DNA of 64,000 bases from Oceanicoccus sp. (GCF_029238675.1 NZ_JAQWFR010000010.1:1-64000), one strand, 5' to 3'; counted from the first letter of the stretch, positions 26,775 to 37,011 are shown. The notes: generated by a model not told the origin, from the letters alone. Made by a program: numbers and translations.

Positions 26775-27053
26775 GGAAAGGGTGCCTTTAATCAGCTAAA
26801 TGGATAGACAGTATACACATAATTGACGCTTACTGCGTGGCTTCTGCAATCATTGACAGTGCAGGCTTTGAGGGTGCAGGCCTAAGGCCACTTATGGGCT
26901 ACATTGAATTCAGAGGCTGTTTTAGCTAGAATGCGCGACCCTTCTACTGGCCGTATAACAACAATTCCTGCCGATTAGAGAACCTATTTCAGTTCCGTGT
27001 CATCAATGATGATGGATGCGGGCTAATGTATTGATGTTGACTGAGAGAATGAC

Positions 27054-28619
27054 ATGTTTGAGTTTCACCCAAGTAAAGTAGCCACCATCAAGAATGATGT
27101 GCTTTCGGGCTTAACGGTAGCGTTGGCGCTGGTGCCTGAGGCGGTAGCCTTTGCGTTTGTTGCTGGTGTGGAGCCGTTGGTTGGGCTGTATGCTGCTTTT
27201 ATGGTGGGTTTAATCACCGCTTGTATCGGTGGTCGTCCCGGTATGATTTCAGGGGCTACCGGTGCTTTGGCCGTGGTGATGGTAACCCTGGTGGCTGACC
27301 ACGGAGTTGAATACCTGTTTGCTACGGTGGTGCTGATGGGCTTTTTGCAAATAATGGCGGGGGTATTACGACTGGGTAAATTTATCCGCATGGTGCCGCA
27401 TCCAGTGATGCTGGGTTTTGTGAACGGTCTGGCGATTGTTATTTTCCTGGCTCAATTGGGTCAGTTTGGTGTTGCCGGTGAGCCGGGCTGGTTGAGCGGT
27501 ACGTTTATGGAAGGCACCATTGTTGATGTGGCTTGGCTGGAAGGGCAGCAGCTTTATATGTTGTTGGGCCTGGTAGTAATCACCATGTTGATTATTCATT
27601 TCCTGCCCCGTTTTACCACCGCTGTACCTTCTTCGCTGGTCGCCATTGTGGCGGTGACGCTGCTAGTGTTTGGTCTGGACTTAAATACCCGTGTAGTGGG
27701 CGATGTGGCCTCTATCAAAGGCGGCCTACCGACTTTCCATATTCCTTCGGTGCCCTTCAATCTGGAAACCTTCTGGATCATCCTCCCTTATTCGGTGATT
27801 TTGGCAGCCATTGGTTTGATTGAGTCTTTGCTGACGCTGCGCCTGGTGGATGAAATTACCGAATCCCGTGGTCGTGGCAATAAAGAGTGTATTGGCCAGG
27901 GCGTTGCCAATACCGTGACTGGTATGTTTGGTGGTATGGGTGGTTGCGCGATGATTGGCCAGAGTATGATCAATGTAAACTCCGGTGGTCGCGGTCGTCT
28001 TTCCGGTATTACCGCTGCACTGTCTCTATTGTTTTTTATTCTTGTAGGTTCTGCACTGATTGAAAAAATTCCCCTGGCGGCGTTGATTGGCGTTATGTTT
28101 ATTGTGGTAATTGGTACCTTTGAGTGGAGTAGCTTCCGTATTTTGCGCAAAGTGCCACGCAGTGATGCCTTGATCCTGATTACCGTATCCGGCGTAACCG
28201 TAGCAACCGATTTAGCGGTTGCGGTTGTGGTTGGTGTGATTGTGTCGGCGCTGGTATTTGCCTGGGACCACGCCAAGCATATTCGCATTGATGCAAAGGA
28301 AGATCATAAAGGTTCAACCGTTTATGCGGTGACTGGCCCGCTGTTCTTTGGCTCAGCTACGTCCTTCCTTGAACACTTTGACCCCAGTACCGATAACGAT
28401 GATGTGGTGATCGACTTTGCCCGCTCACGGGTGGCAGATCACTCTGGTCTGGAGGCTATTGATACCTTGGCTGAGCGCTATGTAAATGCGGGTAAAACCC
28501 TGCACTTGGTGCATTTGAGTGAAGAGTGTCGTCATTTATTGAAAAAGGCTGGTGGTTTGGTTGAAGTCAATGTGATTGAAGATCCCAAGTACTTTGTGGC
28601 TGAGGATGCTTTGGCTTAA
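27054..28619 (+). CDS. SulP-family anion transporter with STAS domain
   Basis: A 521-residue inner-membrane protein. The opening [32 protein letters not shown] is the SulP signature; about 10-14 TM segments end near 400 and a STAS domain (about 430-515; [19 protein letters not shown]) follows. Substrate could be sulfate or bicarbonate (BicA-like); sequence alone does not decide. Monocistronic. Confidence 0.88.
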   Translation: MFEFHPSKVATIKNDVLSGLTVALALVPEAVAFAFVAGVEPLVGLYAAFMVGLITACIGGRPGMISGATGALAVVMVTLVADHGVEYLFATVVLMGFLQIMAGVLRLGKFIRMVPHPVMLGFVNGLAIVIFLAQLGQFGVAGEPGWLSGTFMEGTIVDVAWLEGQQLYMLLGLVVITMLIIHFLPRFTTAVPSSLVAIVAVTLLVFGLDLNTRVVGDVASIKGGLPTFHIPSVPFNLETFWIILPYSVILAAIGLIESLLTLRLVDEITESRGRGNKECIGQGVANTVTGMFGGMGGCAMIGQSMINVNSGGRGRLSGITAALSLLFFILVGSALIEKIPLAALIGVMFIVVIGTFEWSSFRILRKVPRSDALILITVSGVTVATDLAVAVVVGVIVSALVFAWDHAKHIRIDAKEDHKGSTVYAVTGPLFFGSATSFLEHFDPSTDNDDVVIDFARSRVADHSGLEAIDTLAERYVNAGKTLHLVHLSEECRHLLKKAGGLVEVNVIEDPKYFVAEDALA

Positions 28620-28684
28620 TATGTCTGGACACTAAATATGTATGGACAATCAGCGAGCTTATTTTATTTCAAAGGAAATACGCC

Positions 28685-29578
28685 ATGAAAGTGATAGCCC
28701 CCTCTACCTTTGTTAAGACTGCTTTACTCGCTGTGACTTTGATCGTTGCCGCCTGTGCTGCCACCACGGGCAGTGACGACCAGCAAGTGGCCAGCGCGAA
28801 ACTTAATAGGATTTTGGATAGCCGCAGCGATGATTTTAAGGCTCGCGATAGCAGTCGCCACCCTAAAGAAACGATTGAGTTTTTTGGCATAACTCCCGGT
28901 ATGAAAATCGCAGAAGTTTTACCCGGTGGCGGTTGGTACTCACACATCTTGGCGCCCTATGTGGCTTCAGAAAGTGCGGGCTCAGAAGGGGCCTTCTATG
29001 GCATTAATTATGCCGATGATATGTGGCCGATGTTTGGCTTTTTTAAACCCGATGTTATCGCAAAGCGCATTGAGGCCCATAAAGCTTTTGGCGATAAGGT
29101 GGCAGCTTACCCCGGGGCAGAAAAATTGCCTGCCGCGGGTTATGCCTTTGGCGGTATCCCCAAGTCGATCAATGGCACTCTCGATGCAGTGATTATGATT
29201 CGTGCACTACATAACCTGAACCGCTTTGAAGCCAAAGCCGGCACTCGTACCGCCGCATTAAAAGCAATAAATGCCTTATTAAAAACCGGTGGTATTGTAG
29301 CTGTAGTACAGCACCGTGCACCAGCAGATGCCGATGAGCAATGGGCCAATGGCAGTAATGGCTACCTGAAGCAGGCGGCTGTTGTGGCCATGTTTGAGCA
29401 GGCGGGCTTTGAGCTGGTCGATAGCAGTGAAATCAATGCCAACCCGAAAGATCAGCCGGTAGTTGGTGACTCAGTGTGGCGCTTGCCTCCATCACTGAGA
29501 ACTGCGCCTGAAAATAAGGCGGCCAATATGGCGATTGGTGAATCTGATCGTATGACTTTGAAGTTTATTAAAAAATAA
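28685..29578 (+). CDS. Exported methyltransferase-like lipoprotein (COG4798)
   Basis: A 297-residue protein with a lipoprotein signal (lipobox VAAC near residue 23). The mature part is a Rossmann-like SAM methyltransferase fold, with VLPGGGWYSHILAPYV as motif I and AVIMIRALHNL. Such envelope-located methyltransferase homologues are widespread; how they would obtain SAM outside the cytoplasm is unexplained. AAAGGAAATACGCC precedes the ATG. Confidence 0.8.
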   Translation: MKVIAPSTFVKTALLAVTLIVAACAATTGSDDQQVASAKLNRILDSRSDDFKARDSSRHPKETIEFFGITPGMKIAEVLPGGGWYSHILAPYVASESAGSEGAFYGINYADDMWPMFGFFKPDVIAKRIEAHKAFGDKVAAYPGAEKLPAAGYAFGGIPKSINGTLDAVIMIRALHNLNRFEAKAGTRTAALKAINALLKTGGIVAVVQHRAPADADEQWANGSNGYLKQAAVVAMFEQAGFELVDSSEINANPKDQPVVGDSVWRLPPSLRTAPENKAANMAIGESDRMTLKFIKK

Positions 29579-29827
29579 GAATTAAACGCTTGTTTCACCG
29601 CCAAAAAACCGCTCTGGTTTAGTTAATTTTATAATCTTAAAAATTTCACTCAGTGGACTATTGTTTTCGCATTTTTGCGCAATAGAAAACGGCCATTCAC
29701 AAATAGAGGTTCATTTGTTTATTTGATTTTTTTCCTTGATGAGGTGGGGATTTATTCCTTAGAAGTGTCTTATAGCTAGAGAGTGCAAGCATAATCATTC
29801 TGTTGGGCGCTGGATACAGAGGATGTC

Positions 29828-30643
29828 ATGTTATATAAATCGCCATTTTTTATATCGGTATTTTTTATACTGGTACTTTTTTTGATCAGCCCTATTAGCT
29901 ACGGTCAAAACAGTATCGTTGAGCGAGCTGATTGGGTGCGGTATTTTGATCAGTTTTCTGCCAAAGGCACTATCGTTGTTATTGATGAACGTGGCCCCTA
30001 TGCAAAAAATTGGGTATTTAACAATGCTCGAGCTCTTAAGCGTTACTCTCCAGCGTCTACTTATAAGATTCCCCATACGCTGTTTGCTTTGGATGCTGGC
30101 GCTGTAGAAGATGAGTTCCAGGTGTTTGAATGGGACGGTATAAAGAGGGATTACGAGCTGCACAATCAAAATCAGGATTTGCGTTCTGCTATGCAATATT
30201 CTGCGATTTGGGTCTATGAGCAGTTTGCTAAAAAGATTGGTAAAAAAAGGGTGCAGCGTTACTTGCGTGAAATAGACTATGGTAATAAGGACCTTCATAC
30301 CGCAAGCGGAAATTATTGGGTTGAAGGAGACCTGGCTATTTCTGCTTATGAACAAGTAGCCTTTCTAAAAAAATTACATCGAAACCAACTCCCGTTTTCA
30401 TCGCTACACCAGGGTATTGTAAAAGATATTATGCAGCTCGATAAAGGTGATACCTGGACATTATGTGCCAAAACGGGATGGGATGGCGGTTATGGCTGGT
30501 GGGTAGGATGGGTCGATTGGCCGACTGGTCCGGTCTTTTTTGCATTAAATATAGACACACCTAATAAGGCCGATGATTTATACAAGCGTGAAGCGATTGC
30601 CAGAGTTGTCCTCCAGTCTCTTGATGCGTTGCCGTCGGGTTAG
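29828..30643 (+). CDS. Class D beta-lactamase (OXA-like)
   Basis: A 271-residue periplasmic serine enzyme with a signal peptide ending near SYGQ. The family motifs are present: S77-T-Y-K80 (nucleophile and carbamylated Lys), S125-A-I, Y151-G-N and K215-T-G, with YWVEGDLAISAYEQV carrying the Trp that supports Lys carbamylation. It hydrolyses beta-lactams by acyl-enzyme. No mobile element is adjacent, so it is probably intrinsic. Spectrum cannot be read from sequence. Confidence 0.92.
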   Translation: MLYKSPFFISVFFILVLFLISPISYGQNSIVERADWVRYFDQFSAKGTIVVIDERGPYAKNWVFNNARALKRYSPASTYKIPHTLFALDAGAVEDEFQVFEWDGIKRDYELHNQNQDLRSAMQYSAIWVYEQFAKKIGKKRVQRYLREIDYGNKDLHTASGNYWVEGDLAISAYEQVAFLKKLHRNQLPFSSLHQGIVKDIMQLDKGDTWTLCAKTGWDGGYGWWVGWVDWPTGPVFFALNIDTPNKADDLYKREAIARVVLQSLDALPSG

Positions 30644-30670
30644 GTGAGCGCTGGCTTCTTTTGTTCAGGG

Positions 30671-30714
30671 TTTTAATGTTGTTTTGTTTTAATGTTGTTT
30701 TAATGTTGTTTTAA
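30671..30714. repeat. 11-bp repeats after the beta-lactamase
   Basis: TTTTAATGTTG occurs three times, with a five-base TTTTG inserted after the first copy, ending in TTTTAA. Confidence 0.85.
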
Positions 30715-30730
30715 AGCGGGTCAGATGGGC

Positions 30731-30946
30731 TTAATGAATGGCCTGTGACTGCTCCACATAAGGTGTCGTTATATCCGTTTCTTTTGGCGGGCTAGCCTTG
30801 GTTTCATGTTCAGTTTGCTCAGTGATATAGCCTCGCAACCGGCCGACAACATTGGTCATAATCTCAATGGTCTGGCCAATTTGGTCCAGGGTCATCAAAA
30901 TGGTTTCTGGGTCTACCTGGGCTTTCTTGTCTTCGCTTTCGCTCAT
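30731..30946 (-). CDS. Small conserved hypothetical protein
   Basis: A 71-residue acidic protein; helical centre ILMTLDQIGQTIEIMTNVVG and a disordered C-terminus. AGGATAGGG precedes the ATG, a good ribosome site. No family recognised. It lies between nrdB and the beta-lactamase and points the same way as nrdB. Confidence 0.6.
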   Translation of the reverse strand: MSESEDKKAQVDPETILMTLDQIGQTIEIMTNVVGRLRGYITEQTEHETKASPPKETDITTPYVEQSQAIH

Positions 30947-30991
30947 GGCCCTATCCTGTTATCGCTAGTGAGTTTTGTCTTTAACATCTCT

Positions 30992-31060
30992 GTCGCCCCC
31001 GCGAAGGCGGGGGCCCAGCCTGCATGCACCTCTGGATTCCCGCCTTCGCGGGAATGACGG
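30992..31060. repeat. Composite GTCATTCCCGC-type palindrome abutting nrdB
   Basis: GTCGCCCCCGCGAAGGCGGG on the left and the canonical ATTCCCGCCTTCGCGGGAAT arm on the right, with a short centre. The repeat ends exactly at the base before the nrdB stop codon. Confidence 0.75.
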
Positions 31061-32308
31061 CTAGTCCCAAGTCAATGCACCGCCTGTTTGATACTCGATA
31101 ACGCGAGTTTCAAAAAAGTTTTTCTCTTTGCGCAAGTCCATAATTTCACTCATCCATGGGAATGGGTTCTGCGCGCCAATGTATTGCTCCGGCAAGCCCA
31201 GCTGGGTTAAGCGGCGGTTGGCAATAAACTGTAGGTACTCTTCCATCATGGCAGCGTTCATACCGAGTACACCGCGGGGCATAGAGTCACGGGCGTATTC
31301 GATTTCAAGCTGGGTGCCTTCCAGAATCATTTGAATAATTTCCTGCTGGAATGTTTCGCTCCACAGTTGTGGGTTTTCCAGTTTGATTTGGTTGATCACG
31401 TCGATGCCAAAGTTCAGGTGCATCGATTCATCCCGCAGGATGTACTGGAACTGCTCGGCAACACCGGTCATTTTATTACGGCGACCCATAGACAGAATCT
31501 GGGTAAAGCCACAGTAAAAGAAAATACCTTCAGTCACCCCGTAGAAACCGATCAGGTTGCGTAGCAATTCCTGGTCTGCTTCGTGGGTGCCGGTTTTAAA
31601 GTTCGGGTCAGACAGCGCGTGAGTATGCTTTAAGCTCCAGGCGGCTTTTTTGGCGATTGAAGGCAGTTCGCGGTACATATTGAATACTTCACCCTCATCC
31701 ATAGCCAATGACTCAACACAGTACTGGTAAGCGTGGGTATGAATTGCTTCTTCAAAGGCCTGGCGTAATAGGTACTGGCGACACTCAGGGTTGGTGATAT
31801 GGCGGTACATAGCCAGTACTAAGTTATTGGCAACCAGCGAGTCGGCAGTAGAGAAGTAACCTAAAGAGCGCATAACAATGCGACGTTCGTCATCACTAAG
31901 GCCGTTAGGGTCTTTCCACAAGGCGACGTCAGCGGTCATGTTAACTTCTTGTGGCATCCAGTGGTTGGCACAGCCATCCAGATATTTCTGCCAGGCCCAG
32001 TCATATTTAAAGGGCACTAACTGGTTTAGGTCAGCGCGGCAGTTGATCATAGCCTTGTCGTCAACGGTAAGACGGGCAGCGCCCATTTCCAGTTCTTCAA
32101 GGCCGGCAGAAACATCCAGGTTGGCAATAGCGGCTTCAGCTTTGGCTGCGGCGCTGCCTGTTGGTTTGACGGCTGGTGCTTCAGCTGCGGGTGCAGCAGC
32201 TTGAGGTGCTGGTGCGGCCTCTACTTCCGGCGTAATGACTTCCTGTGCAACAGGCGGTGGCATTGCGCTTTCGTTTTCTTCAACATTGTACTCATCCCAA
32301 TTCAGCAT
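31061..32308 (-). CDS. nrdB: Ribonucleoside-diphosphate reductase, beta subunit (class Ia)
   Basis: A 415-residue R2 subunit holding the di-iron/tyrosyl-radical centre. Ligand segments are [19 protein letters not shown] (Glu, His and the radical Tyr in E-x2-H-x3-Y spacing) and [10 protein letters not shown]. An Ala/Pro-rich N-terminal linker of about 60 residues precedes the core. The C-terminal tail that docks on NrdA is present. Start ATG has AGAGGTAA upstream. It follows nrdA by 118 bases. Confidence 0.95.
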   Translation of the reverse strand: MLNWDEYNVEENESAMPPPVAQEVITPEVEAAPAPQAAAPAAEAPAVKPTGSAAAKAEAAIANLDVSAGLEELEMGAARLTVDDKAMINCRADLNQLVPFKYDWAWQKYLDGCANHWMPQEVNMTADVALWKDPNGLSDDERRIVMRSLGYFSTADSLVANNLVLAMYRHITNPECRQYLLRQAFEEAIHTHAYQYCVESLAMDEGEVFNMYRELPSIAKKAAWSLKHTHALSDPNFKTGTHEADQELLRNLIGFYGVTEGIFFYCGFTQILSMGRRNKMTGVAEQFQYILRDESMHLNFGIDVINQIKLENPQLWSETFQQEIIQMILEGTQLEIEYARDSMPRGVLGMNAAMMEEYLQFIANRRLTQLGLPEQYIGAQNPFPWMSEIMDLRKEKNFFETRVIEYQTGGALTWD

Positions 32309-32327
32309 ACTTTATTTACCTCTTTAA

Positions 32328-32345
32328 CATACCGCTAGCGGTATG
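32328..32345. promoter_or_regulatory. Perfect 18-bp palindrome upstream of nrdB
   Basis: CATACCGCTAGCGGTATG, 19 bases before the nrdB ATG and adjacent to its ribosome site. A second GC stem (CCCCGCC at 32362 with GGCGGGG at 32389) follows upstream. It could be an operator or an mRNA hairpin separating nrdA and nrdB expression. Confidence 0.5.
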
Positions 32346-32426
32346 GTGTTCTATTTTTTACCCCCGCCTGTCTATATCTATAATTGGTGGCGGGGTGTAA
32401 TGCTTAAGTTCTTTTTACTCGGTGTG

Positions 32427-35321
32427 CTATTGGCAAGCTTCGCAATCAGGATCGTCCAGTGAACAAGCCTGAGGTACCGGTGCTGGACCTGCGGCGGCTT
32501 CTGCTGGCGCTGCGGGTGCTGCTGCGGAAGATACGGCGTTTAGCGAGCCGGTATCAATCGTAGACTTCTCAGTACCGGTGGCCGCTAAGGCGCGTAGATA
32601 ATAAGTCGTCTTCAGGCCGCTGTACCAGGCCATACGGTAAGTGATATCCAGCTTCTTGCCGGAGGCACCGGAAATGTAAAGGTTGAGCGACTGTGCCTGG
32701 TCAATCCATTTTTGGCGGCGGCTTGCGGCATCAATAATCCAGCGAGGCTCAACTTCAAAGGCGGTGGCGTACATCGCTTTTAGGTCTGCGGGAATACGGT
32801 CGATCTGCTGCACACTACCTTCGTAGTATTTAAGATCGTTAACCATTACGTTGTCCCACAGTCCGCGAGCTTTTAGGTCGTTAACTAGGTGTGGGTTAAC
32901 CACGGTGAATTCACCGGAGAGGTTAGATTTCACATAAAGGTTTTGATAAGTCGGCTCAATTGACTGGGCAACACCAGTAATATTGGCGATGGTAGCTGTC
33001 GGTGCAATGGCCATTACGTTGGAGTTACGCATGCCTTTGCTTTGCACTTGAGAGCGCAGCCCGTCCCAATCCATAGTCTGAGACTGGTCGACTTTGATGT
33101 ATTGCTCACCACGTTCTTCAACCAGTTTTTTCACTGAGTCGATGGGTAAAATACCCTGGCTCCATAATGAACCGTCAAAGGTGGAGTAGCTGCCGCGCTC
33201 TTCAGCCAGTTCAGAGGAAGACTTGATAGCGAAGTAGCTAATGGCTTCCATAGAGCGGTCAGCAAACGTCACCGCGTCATCAGAACCGTAGGCAATATGT
33301 TGCTTGTAGAGAGAGTCCTGGAAACCCATCAAGCCAAGCCCAACAGGACGGTGCAGCATATTGGATTTCTCTGCCTGGCCAACGGAGTAGTAGTTGATAT
33401 CGATAACGTTATCTAACATACGTACTGCTGTCTTAACGGTTTTTTCCAGCTTCTCTAAATTGAGGCCGCCTTCTTCGGTATGTTGAGCCAGGTTAACCGA
33501 GCCCAGGTTACAAACAGCGATCTCTTCTTTATTGGTGTTAAGCGTAATTTCTGTACACAGGTTTGAAGAGTGAACCACGCCAACATGCTGCTGCGGAGAG
33601 CGAATGTTGCAAGGATCTTTAAAGGTGATCCAAGGGTGGCCAGTTTCAAACAACATACCCAACATTTTGCGCCATAGTTCCTGGGCGCGAACGGTTTTAA
33701 ATAATGGGAAGTCACCAGACTTACAGCGAGCTTCATAGGCGGTGTAAGCTTGTTCAAAAGCTTCGCCATATAAATCGTGTAGATCAGGGACATCGTTAGG
33801 TGAGAATAAAGTCCACTCGCCATCATCGAATACGCGTTTCATAAACAGGTCAGGTACCCAGTTAGCGGTATTCATATCGTGAGTACGGCGGCGGTCATCA
33901 CCGGTGTTTTTTCGTAGCTCAACAAACTCTTCGATATCCATATGCCAGGTTTCAAGGTAGGCACAGACAGCGCCTTTACGCTTGCCGCCCTGGTTAACCG
34001 CAACAGCGGTATCGTTAACCACTTTTAAGAACGGTACAACACCCTGAGACTTACCGTTAGTGCCTTTAATATAGGCACCTAAGGCACGTACTGGCGTCCA
34101 GTCGTTACCTAAACCGCCAGCCCACTTTGACAGCATGGCGTTGTCCTGGATGGCACCGTAAATACCGTGCAAGTCATCAGGTACAGTGGTTAGGTAGCAA
34201 GAAGATAATTGTGGGCGCAAAGTACCGGCATTAAATAACGTCGGTGTAGAGCTCATATAGTCGAAGGAGCTAAGTAGACGATAAAACTCAATCGCACGCT
34301 CTTCTCTTTGCTCTTCGCGGTGGGCCAGGCCCATGGCGACACGCATAAAGAAGATCTGCGGTAATTCAATGCGCACTTCATTGCTGTGAATAAAGTAGCG
34401 GTCGTATAAAGTCTGGAGACCAAGGTAGTTAAACTGCAGGTCGCGGGATGCATCGATGGCTTGACCCAGTTTGTCCAAATCATAATCCAGTAGGTTTGGC
34501 GCCAGTAACTCCAGTTCGATACCTTTGTTGATATAAGCCGAAAGAGCTTTGGGATAAAGGGTGTCCATATCGCCCTGGGTTGCGCTGTCGGCGATGCCCA
34601 GAAAAGGCAGGGCTTCTGCGCGCAGGTTGTCGAGCAGTAAGCGAGAGGTTGCATAAGAGTAGTTAGGCTCTTTCTCAACCAGGGTTCTGGCGGTGATCAC
34701 CAGGGAGGTGTTCACGTCTTTGGCGGGCACACCGTCATAAAGGTTTTTCAGGGCTTCATCAATGATGTGCTGAGCATCAACATCTTTAAGCCCGGCACAG
34801 GCTTCACCCACAATAATTTCCATGCGGCCAAGGTCCAGTGGTGCCTGGCTGCCATCAGGGTGGCTTACTTTGATGGTGGGGTGCGCTTTGGTCGGTTCGG
34901 AGGAGGCTTTATCTTCACGCTGCAGGCGACGCTCTTCCCGGTACAATACGTAATCGCGGGCCACTTTGTGGTCGCCGCTGCGCATTAGGGCCAGTTCAAC
35001 CTGATCCTGGATATCTTCAATATGCATCGTACCGCCGGAGGGCATACGACGTTTGAAAATAGCACTAACTTGCTGAGACAGTTTTTCCACCGTTTCGTGG
35101 ATGCGTGATGAAGCGGCGGCGGTGCCACCTTCAACGGCTAAAAAAGCTTTGGTGATGGCAACAGTAATTTTACTGTCGTCATAGCTCACTACCGTGCCAT
35201 TACGTTTGATAACACGCAATTGCCCAGGTGCAGTTGCTTGTACTTCGGTGTTTGAGGTTGCAGACGTTGGTGCTGCCGCATGGGGTACGGCTTTGTTGTT
35301 ATCATCTACTTCGGTTTGCAT
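32427..35321 (-). CDS. nrdA: Ribonucleoside-diphosphate reductase, alpha subunit (class Ia)
   Basis: From the ATG at 35321 (GGAGA just upstream; a GTG lies five codons earlier) the protein has 964 residues, close to Pseudomonas NrdA. Two tandem ATP cones occupy about 35-245 (LRVIKRNGTVVSYDD and the second starting TIKVSHPDGSQ). The catalytic barrel has SNLCTEITLN and AVCNLGSVNL, and PTATIANITGVAQSIEP. The C-terminal redox pair is C-SLDDPDCEAC-Q. It reduces ribonucleotides to deoxyribonucleotides with NrdB. Confidence 0.96.
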   Translation of the reverse strand: MQTEVDDNNKAVPHAAAPTSATSNTEVQATAPGQLRVIKRNGTVVSYDDSKITVAITKAFLAVEGGTAAASSRIHETVEKLSQQVSAIFKRRMPSGGTMHIEDIQDQVELALMRSGDHKVARDYVLYREERRLQREDKASSEPTKAHPTIKVSHPDGSQAPLDLGRMEIIVGEACAGLKDVDAQHIIDEALKNLYDGVPAKDVNTSLVITARTLVEKEPNYSYATSRLLLDNLRAEALPFLGIADSATQGDMDTLYPKALSAYINKGIELELLAPNLLDYDLDKLGQAIDASRDLQFNYLGLQTLYDRYFIHSNEVRIELPQIFFMRVAMGLAHREEQREERAIEFYRLLSSFDYMSSTPTLFNAGTLRPQLSSCYLTTVPDDLHGIYGAIQDNAMLSKWAGGLGNDWTPVRALGAYIKGTNGKSQGVVPFLKVVNDTAVAVNQGGKRKGAVCAYLETWHMDIEEFVELRKNTGDDRRRTHDMNTANWVPDLFMKRVFDDGEWTLFSPNDVPDLHDLYGEAFEQAYTAYEARCKSGDFPLFKTVRAQELWRKMLGMLFETGHPWITFKDPCNIRSPQQHVGVVHSSNLCTEITLNTNKEEIAVCNLGSVNLAQHTEEGGLNLEKLEKTVKTAVRMLDNVIDINYYSVGQAEKSNMLHRPVGLGLMGFQDSLYKQHIAYGSDDAVTFADRSMEAISYFAIKSSSELAEERGSYSTFDGSLWSQGILPIDSVKKLVEERGEQYIKVDQSQTMDWDGLRSQVQSKGMRNSNVMAIAPTATIANITGVAQSIEPTYQNLYVKSNLSGEFTVVNPHLVNDLKARGLWDNVMVNDLKYYEGSVQQIDRIPADLKAMYATAFEVEPRWIIDAASRRQKWIDQAQSLNLYISGASGKKLDITYRMAWYSGLKTTYYLRALAATGTEKSTIDTGSLNAVSSAAAPAAPAEAAAGPAPVPQACSLDDPDCEACQ

Positions 35322-35698
35322 AGTTTCTCCGGGCACTACGTTCTCGCAGTGGTTAGCTCAGCGTATTTAAGGTTTTATTGTTGAGGTGAGACTAACTAAG
35401 ATGAAATGCTGTGATTCAACCCGGCTATGAACAGTTTTTTATGATCTTCATGTGCAAGCCATTAAAAAATGACCTGTTAAGCCGCTCAGCCAAGTAAAAA
35501 CAGTAGATGCGAACCTCTGTTTTTCCATCTTCTTCAATCCACGTTCATACTCGGCTTTTGCGCAAATAAAAGCGGCAAAAATGGCCTTTCTGACTTATCC
35601 CCTCTGTTTTTCTAGTTGCATTGATAAGTATGTACTAACTCTCGTGATTCTTTTGTAGTCCTGAGGTTAGTTTTCTTATAGTTTTCAGTGCAACTGTA

Positions 35699-35745
35699 CC
35701 CCTACATATTGGGGTCTGCGAAAAACATTATACAAGATAATGCGG
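35699..35745 (-). promoter_or_regulatory. Paired NrdR-like boxes over the nrdA promoter
   Basis: Minus-strand CCCCAATATGTAGGGG (35714-35699) and CCGCATTATCTTGTAT (35745-35730), matching about 10 and 12 of 16 positions of the NrdR consensus as I recall it (ACACWATATMTTGTGT). They begin 31 bp apart, three helical turns, the usual NrdR spacing. NrdR represses RNR genes when dATP is high. Confidence 0.6.
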
Positions 35746-35784
35746 TTTTGGGGGTAATGCAAGGGTAAAGTTCTGAGGAGAAGC

Positions 35785-35804
35785 TGTGGATAAAGTGTGG
35801 GTAA
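35785..35804. promoter_or_regulatory. DnaA boxes upstream of nrdA
   Basis: TGTGGATAA (35785-35793) is a perfect DnaA box in inverse orientation; TGTGGGTAA (35796-35804) matches 8 of 9. DnaA binding upstream of nrdAB is known in E. coli and ties dNTP supply to replication. Confidence 0.6.
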
Positions 35805-35957
35805 ACAAGTCTGTCTGTGACCACTAACCTGCAAACTCAGGGACGGTAATAATTCACAAAAAACAAGCCGTAACAAAACGGTTTTATCGACCTAAAAATA
35901 TTTTCTTATAATTAAAGATATTGATATGCGCGAAAGTTATTTCTGTTTTATGGGAGG

Positions 35958-36998
35958 CTATTTTTGCAAGCCAAAGGCAATTAAGTGCTCGACCTCAGCC
36001 TGGATGTTGAGAGTGTCACCGACCTTGTAATCATGGTGGCTAGGGAAAAGGCACTCCACCAGGCTGCCGGTGGGCAGTTGCAGGGTGTAGAGGGTTGAGC
36101 TGCCGGAGAAGACTTTTTTTACCACGGTGCTACTGATGCCGTTGTCCGGGTTAAGCACAATATCATCGGGGCGCAGCAACACATCAACGGGGGTGTCAGC
36201 TGGCCAGTCGTAGGCGCGGTTGCCAGTAATCACCCCCAGCTCGGTTTTGATTTGGTGTTGGTCGATACTCATGCCCGGCAATAGGCCGCCCTGGCCAATA
36301 AAATTAGCGACAAAGCGATTGCAGGGTTCGTGGTAAAGATTGAAGGGTGTATCCCATTGTTGCAATCGGCCTTCGTGCAGCAAGCCTATGTGGTCGCCAA
36401 AGGCAAAGGCCTCTTCTTGATCGTGAGTCACCAGAATAGCGCTGGTGCCCACTTCTTTTAAAATATCCCGCACTTCCAGGTTCAGGTGGCGACGAAGATC
36501 AACATCCAGATTGGAAAAAGGTTCGTCCAGTAATAACAGGCGTGGGTTGGGTGCCAGCGCCCGTGCCAGTGCAACACGCTGTTGTTGGCCGCCGGAAAGC
36601 TCGTGAGGGAAGCGCTTGGCAATGTTTTCCAGTTTGATCAGGTCCAGCAGGCTATCAACAATTTTATCTTGCTCCAGCTCCGACAGTTTCTGGATACCAA
36701 AACGAATATTGTCGCCAACTGTCAGGTGCGGGAACAGGGCGTAATCCTGGAACACCATGCCAATCTGTCGCTGCTCGGGTTCCAGTTGAAAGTCGCTGCT
36801 GCTGAGTAGTTGGTCGCCCAGCGTGATACTGCCGTTGGCCAGCGGTTGAAAACCGGCGATGGCGCGAAGGGCGGTGGTCTTGCCGCAACCGCTGGGGCCC
36901 AGCAGGCAGCAAATATCACCTTCATTAACATGAAAGCTTACATTGTCCAGTACCGCCTGGCTGCCATAGTGGCATTGGATGCTATCAACTTTTAACAC
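35958..36998 (-). CDS. ABC transporter ATP-binding protein, FbpC/iron(III) type
   Basis: A 346-residue ATPase from GTG: Walker A GPSGCGKTT (34-42), Q-loop FQDYALFPHLTV, signature LSGGQQQRVALARAL, Walker B LLLLDEPFSNLD, then a TOBE domain from about 240. It is closest in pattern to FbpC/PotA-type ATPases of iron(III) or small-solute importers. No permease or binding-protein genes are adjacent; it follows argF by 13 bases, so it may be co-transcribed with arginine genes or serve a transporter elsewhere. Confidence 0.8.
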   Translation of the reverse strand: MLKVDSIQCHYGSQAVLDNVSFHVNEGDICCLLGPSGCGKTTALRAIAGFQPLANGSITLGDQLLSSSDFQLEPEQRQIGMVFQDYALFPHLTVGDNIRFGIQKLSELEQDKIVDSLLDLIKLENIAKRFPHELSGGQQQRVALARALAPNPRLLLLDEPFSNLDVDLRRHLNLEVRDILKEVGTSAILVTHDQEEAFAFGDHIGLLHEGRLQQWDTPFNLYHEPCNRFVANFIGQGGLLPGMSIDQHQIKTELGVITGNRAYDWPADTPVDVLLRPDDIVLNPDNGISSTVVKKVFSGSSTLYTLQLPTGSLVECLFPSHHDYKVGDTLNIQAEVEHLIAFGLQK

Positions 36999-37011
36999 AA
37001 CATATTTGCCC

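Larger units (their letters stand above)
35322..35957. other. Long nrdA upstream region
   Basis: About 635 bases with no credible ORF. It holds paired NrdR-like boxes and two DnaA boxes (listed separately). A minus-strand TATAAT at 35732-35727 overlaps one NrdR-like box; a start there gives a leader of about 400 bases. Nothing else was recognised. Confidence 0.6.

Noticed and set aside
27788-28288. Long minus-strand frame opposite the SulP gene (166 codons)
   Set aside because: It is a shadow of the SulP frame, has no ribosome site and no family-like sequence.
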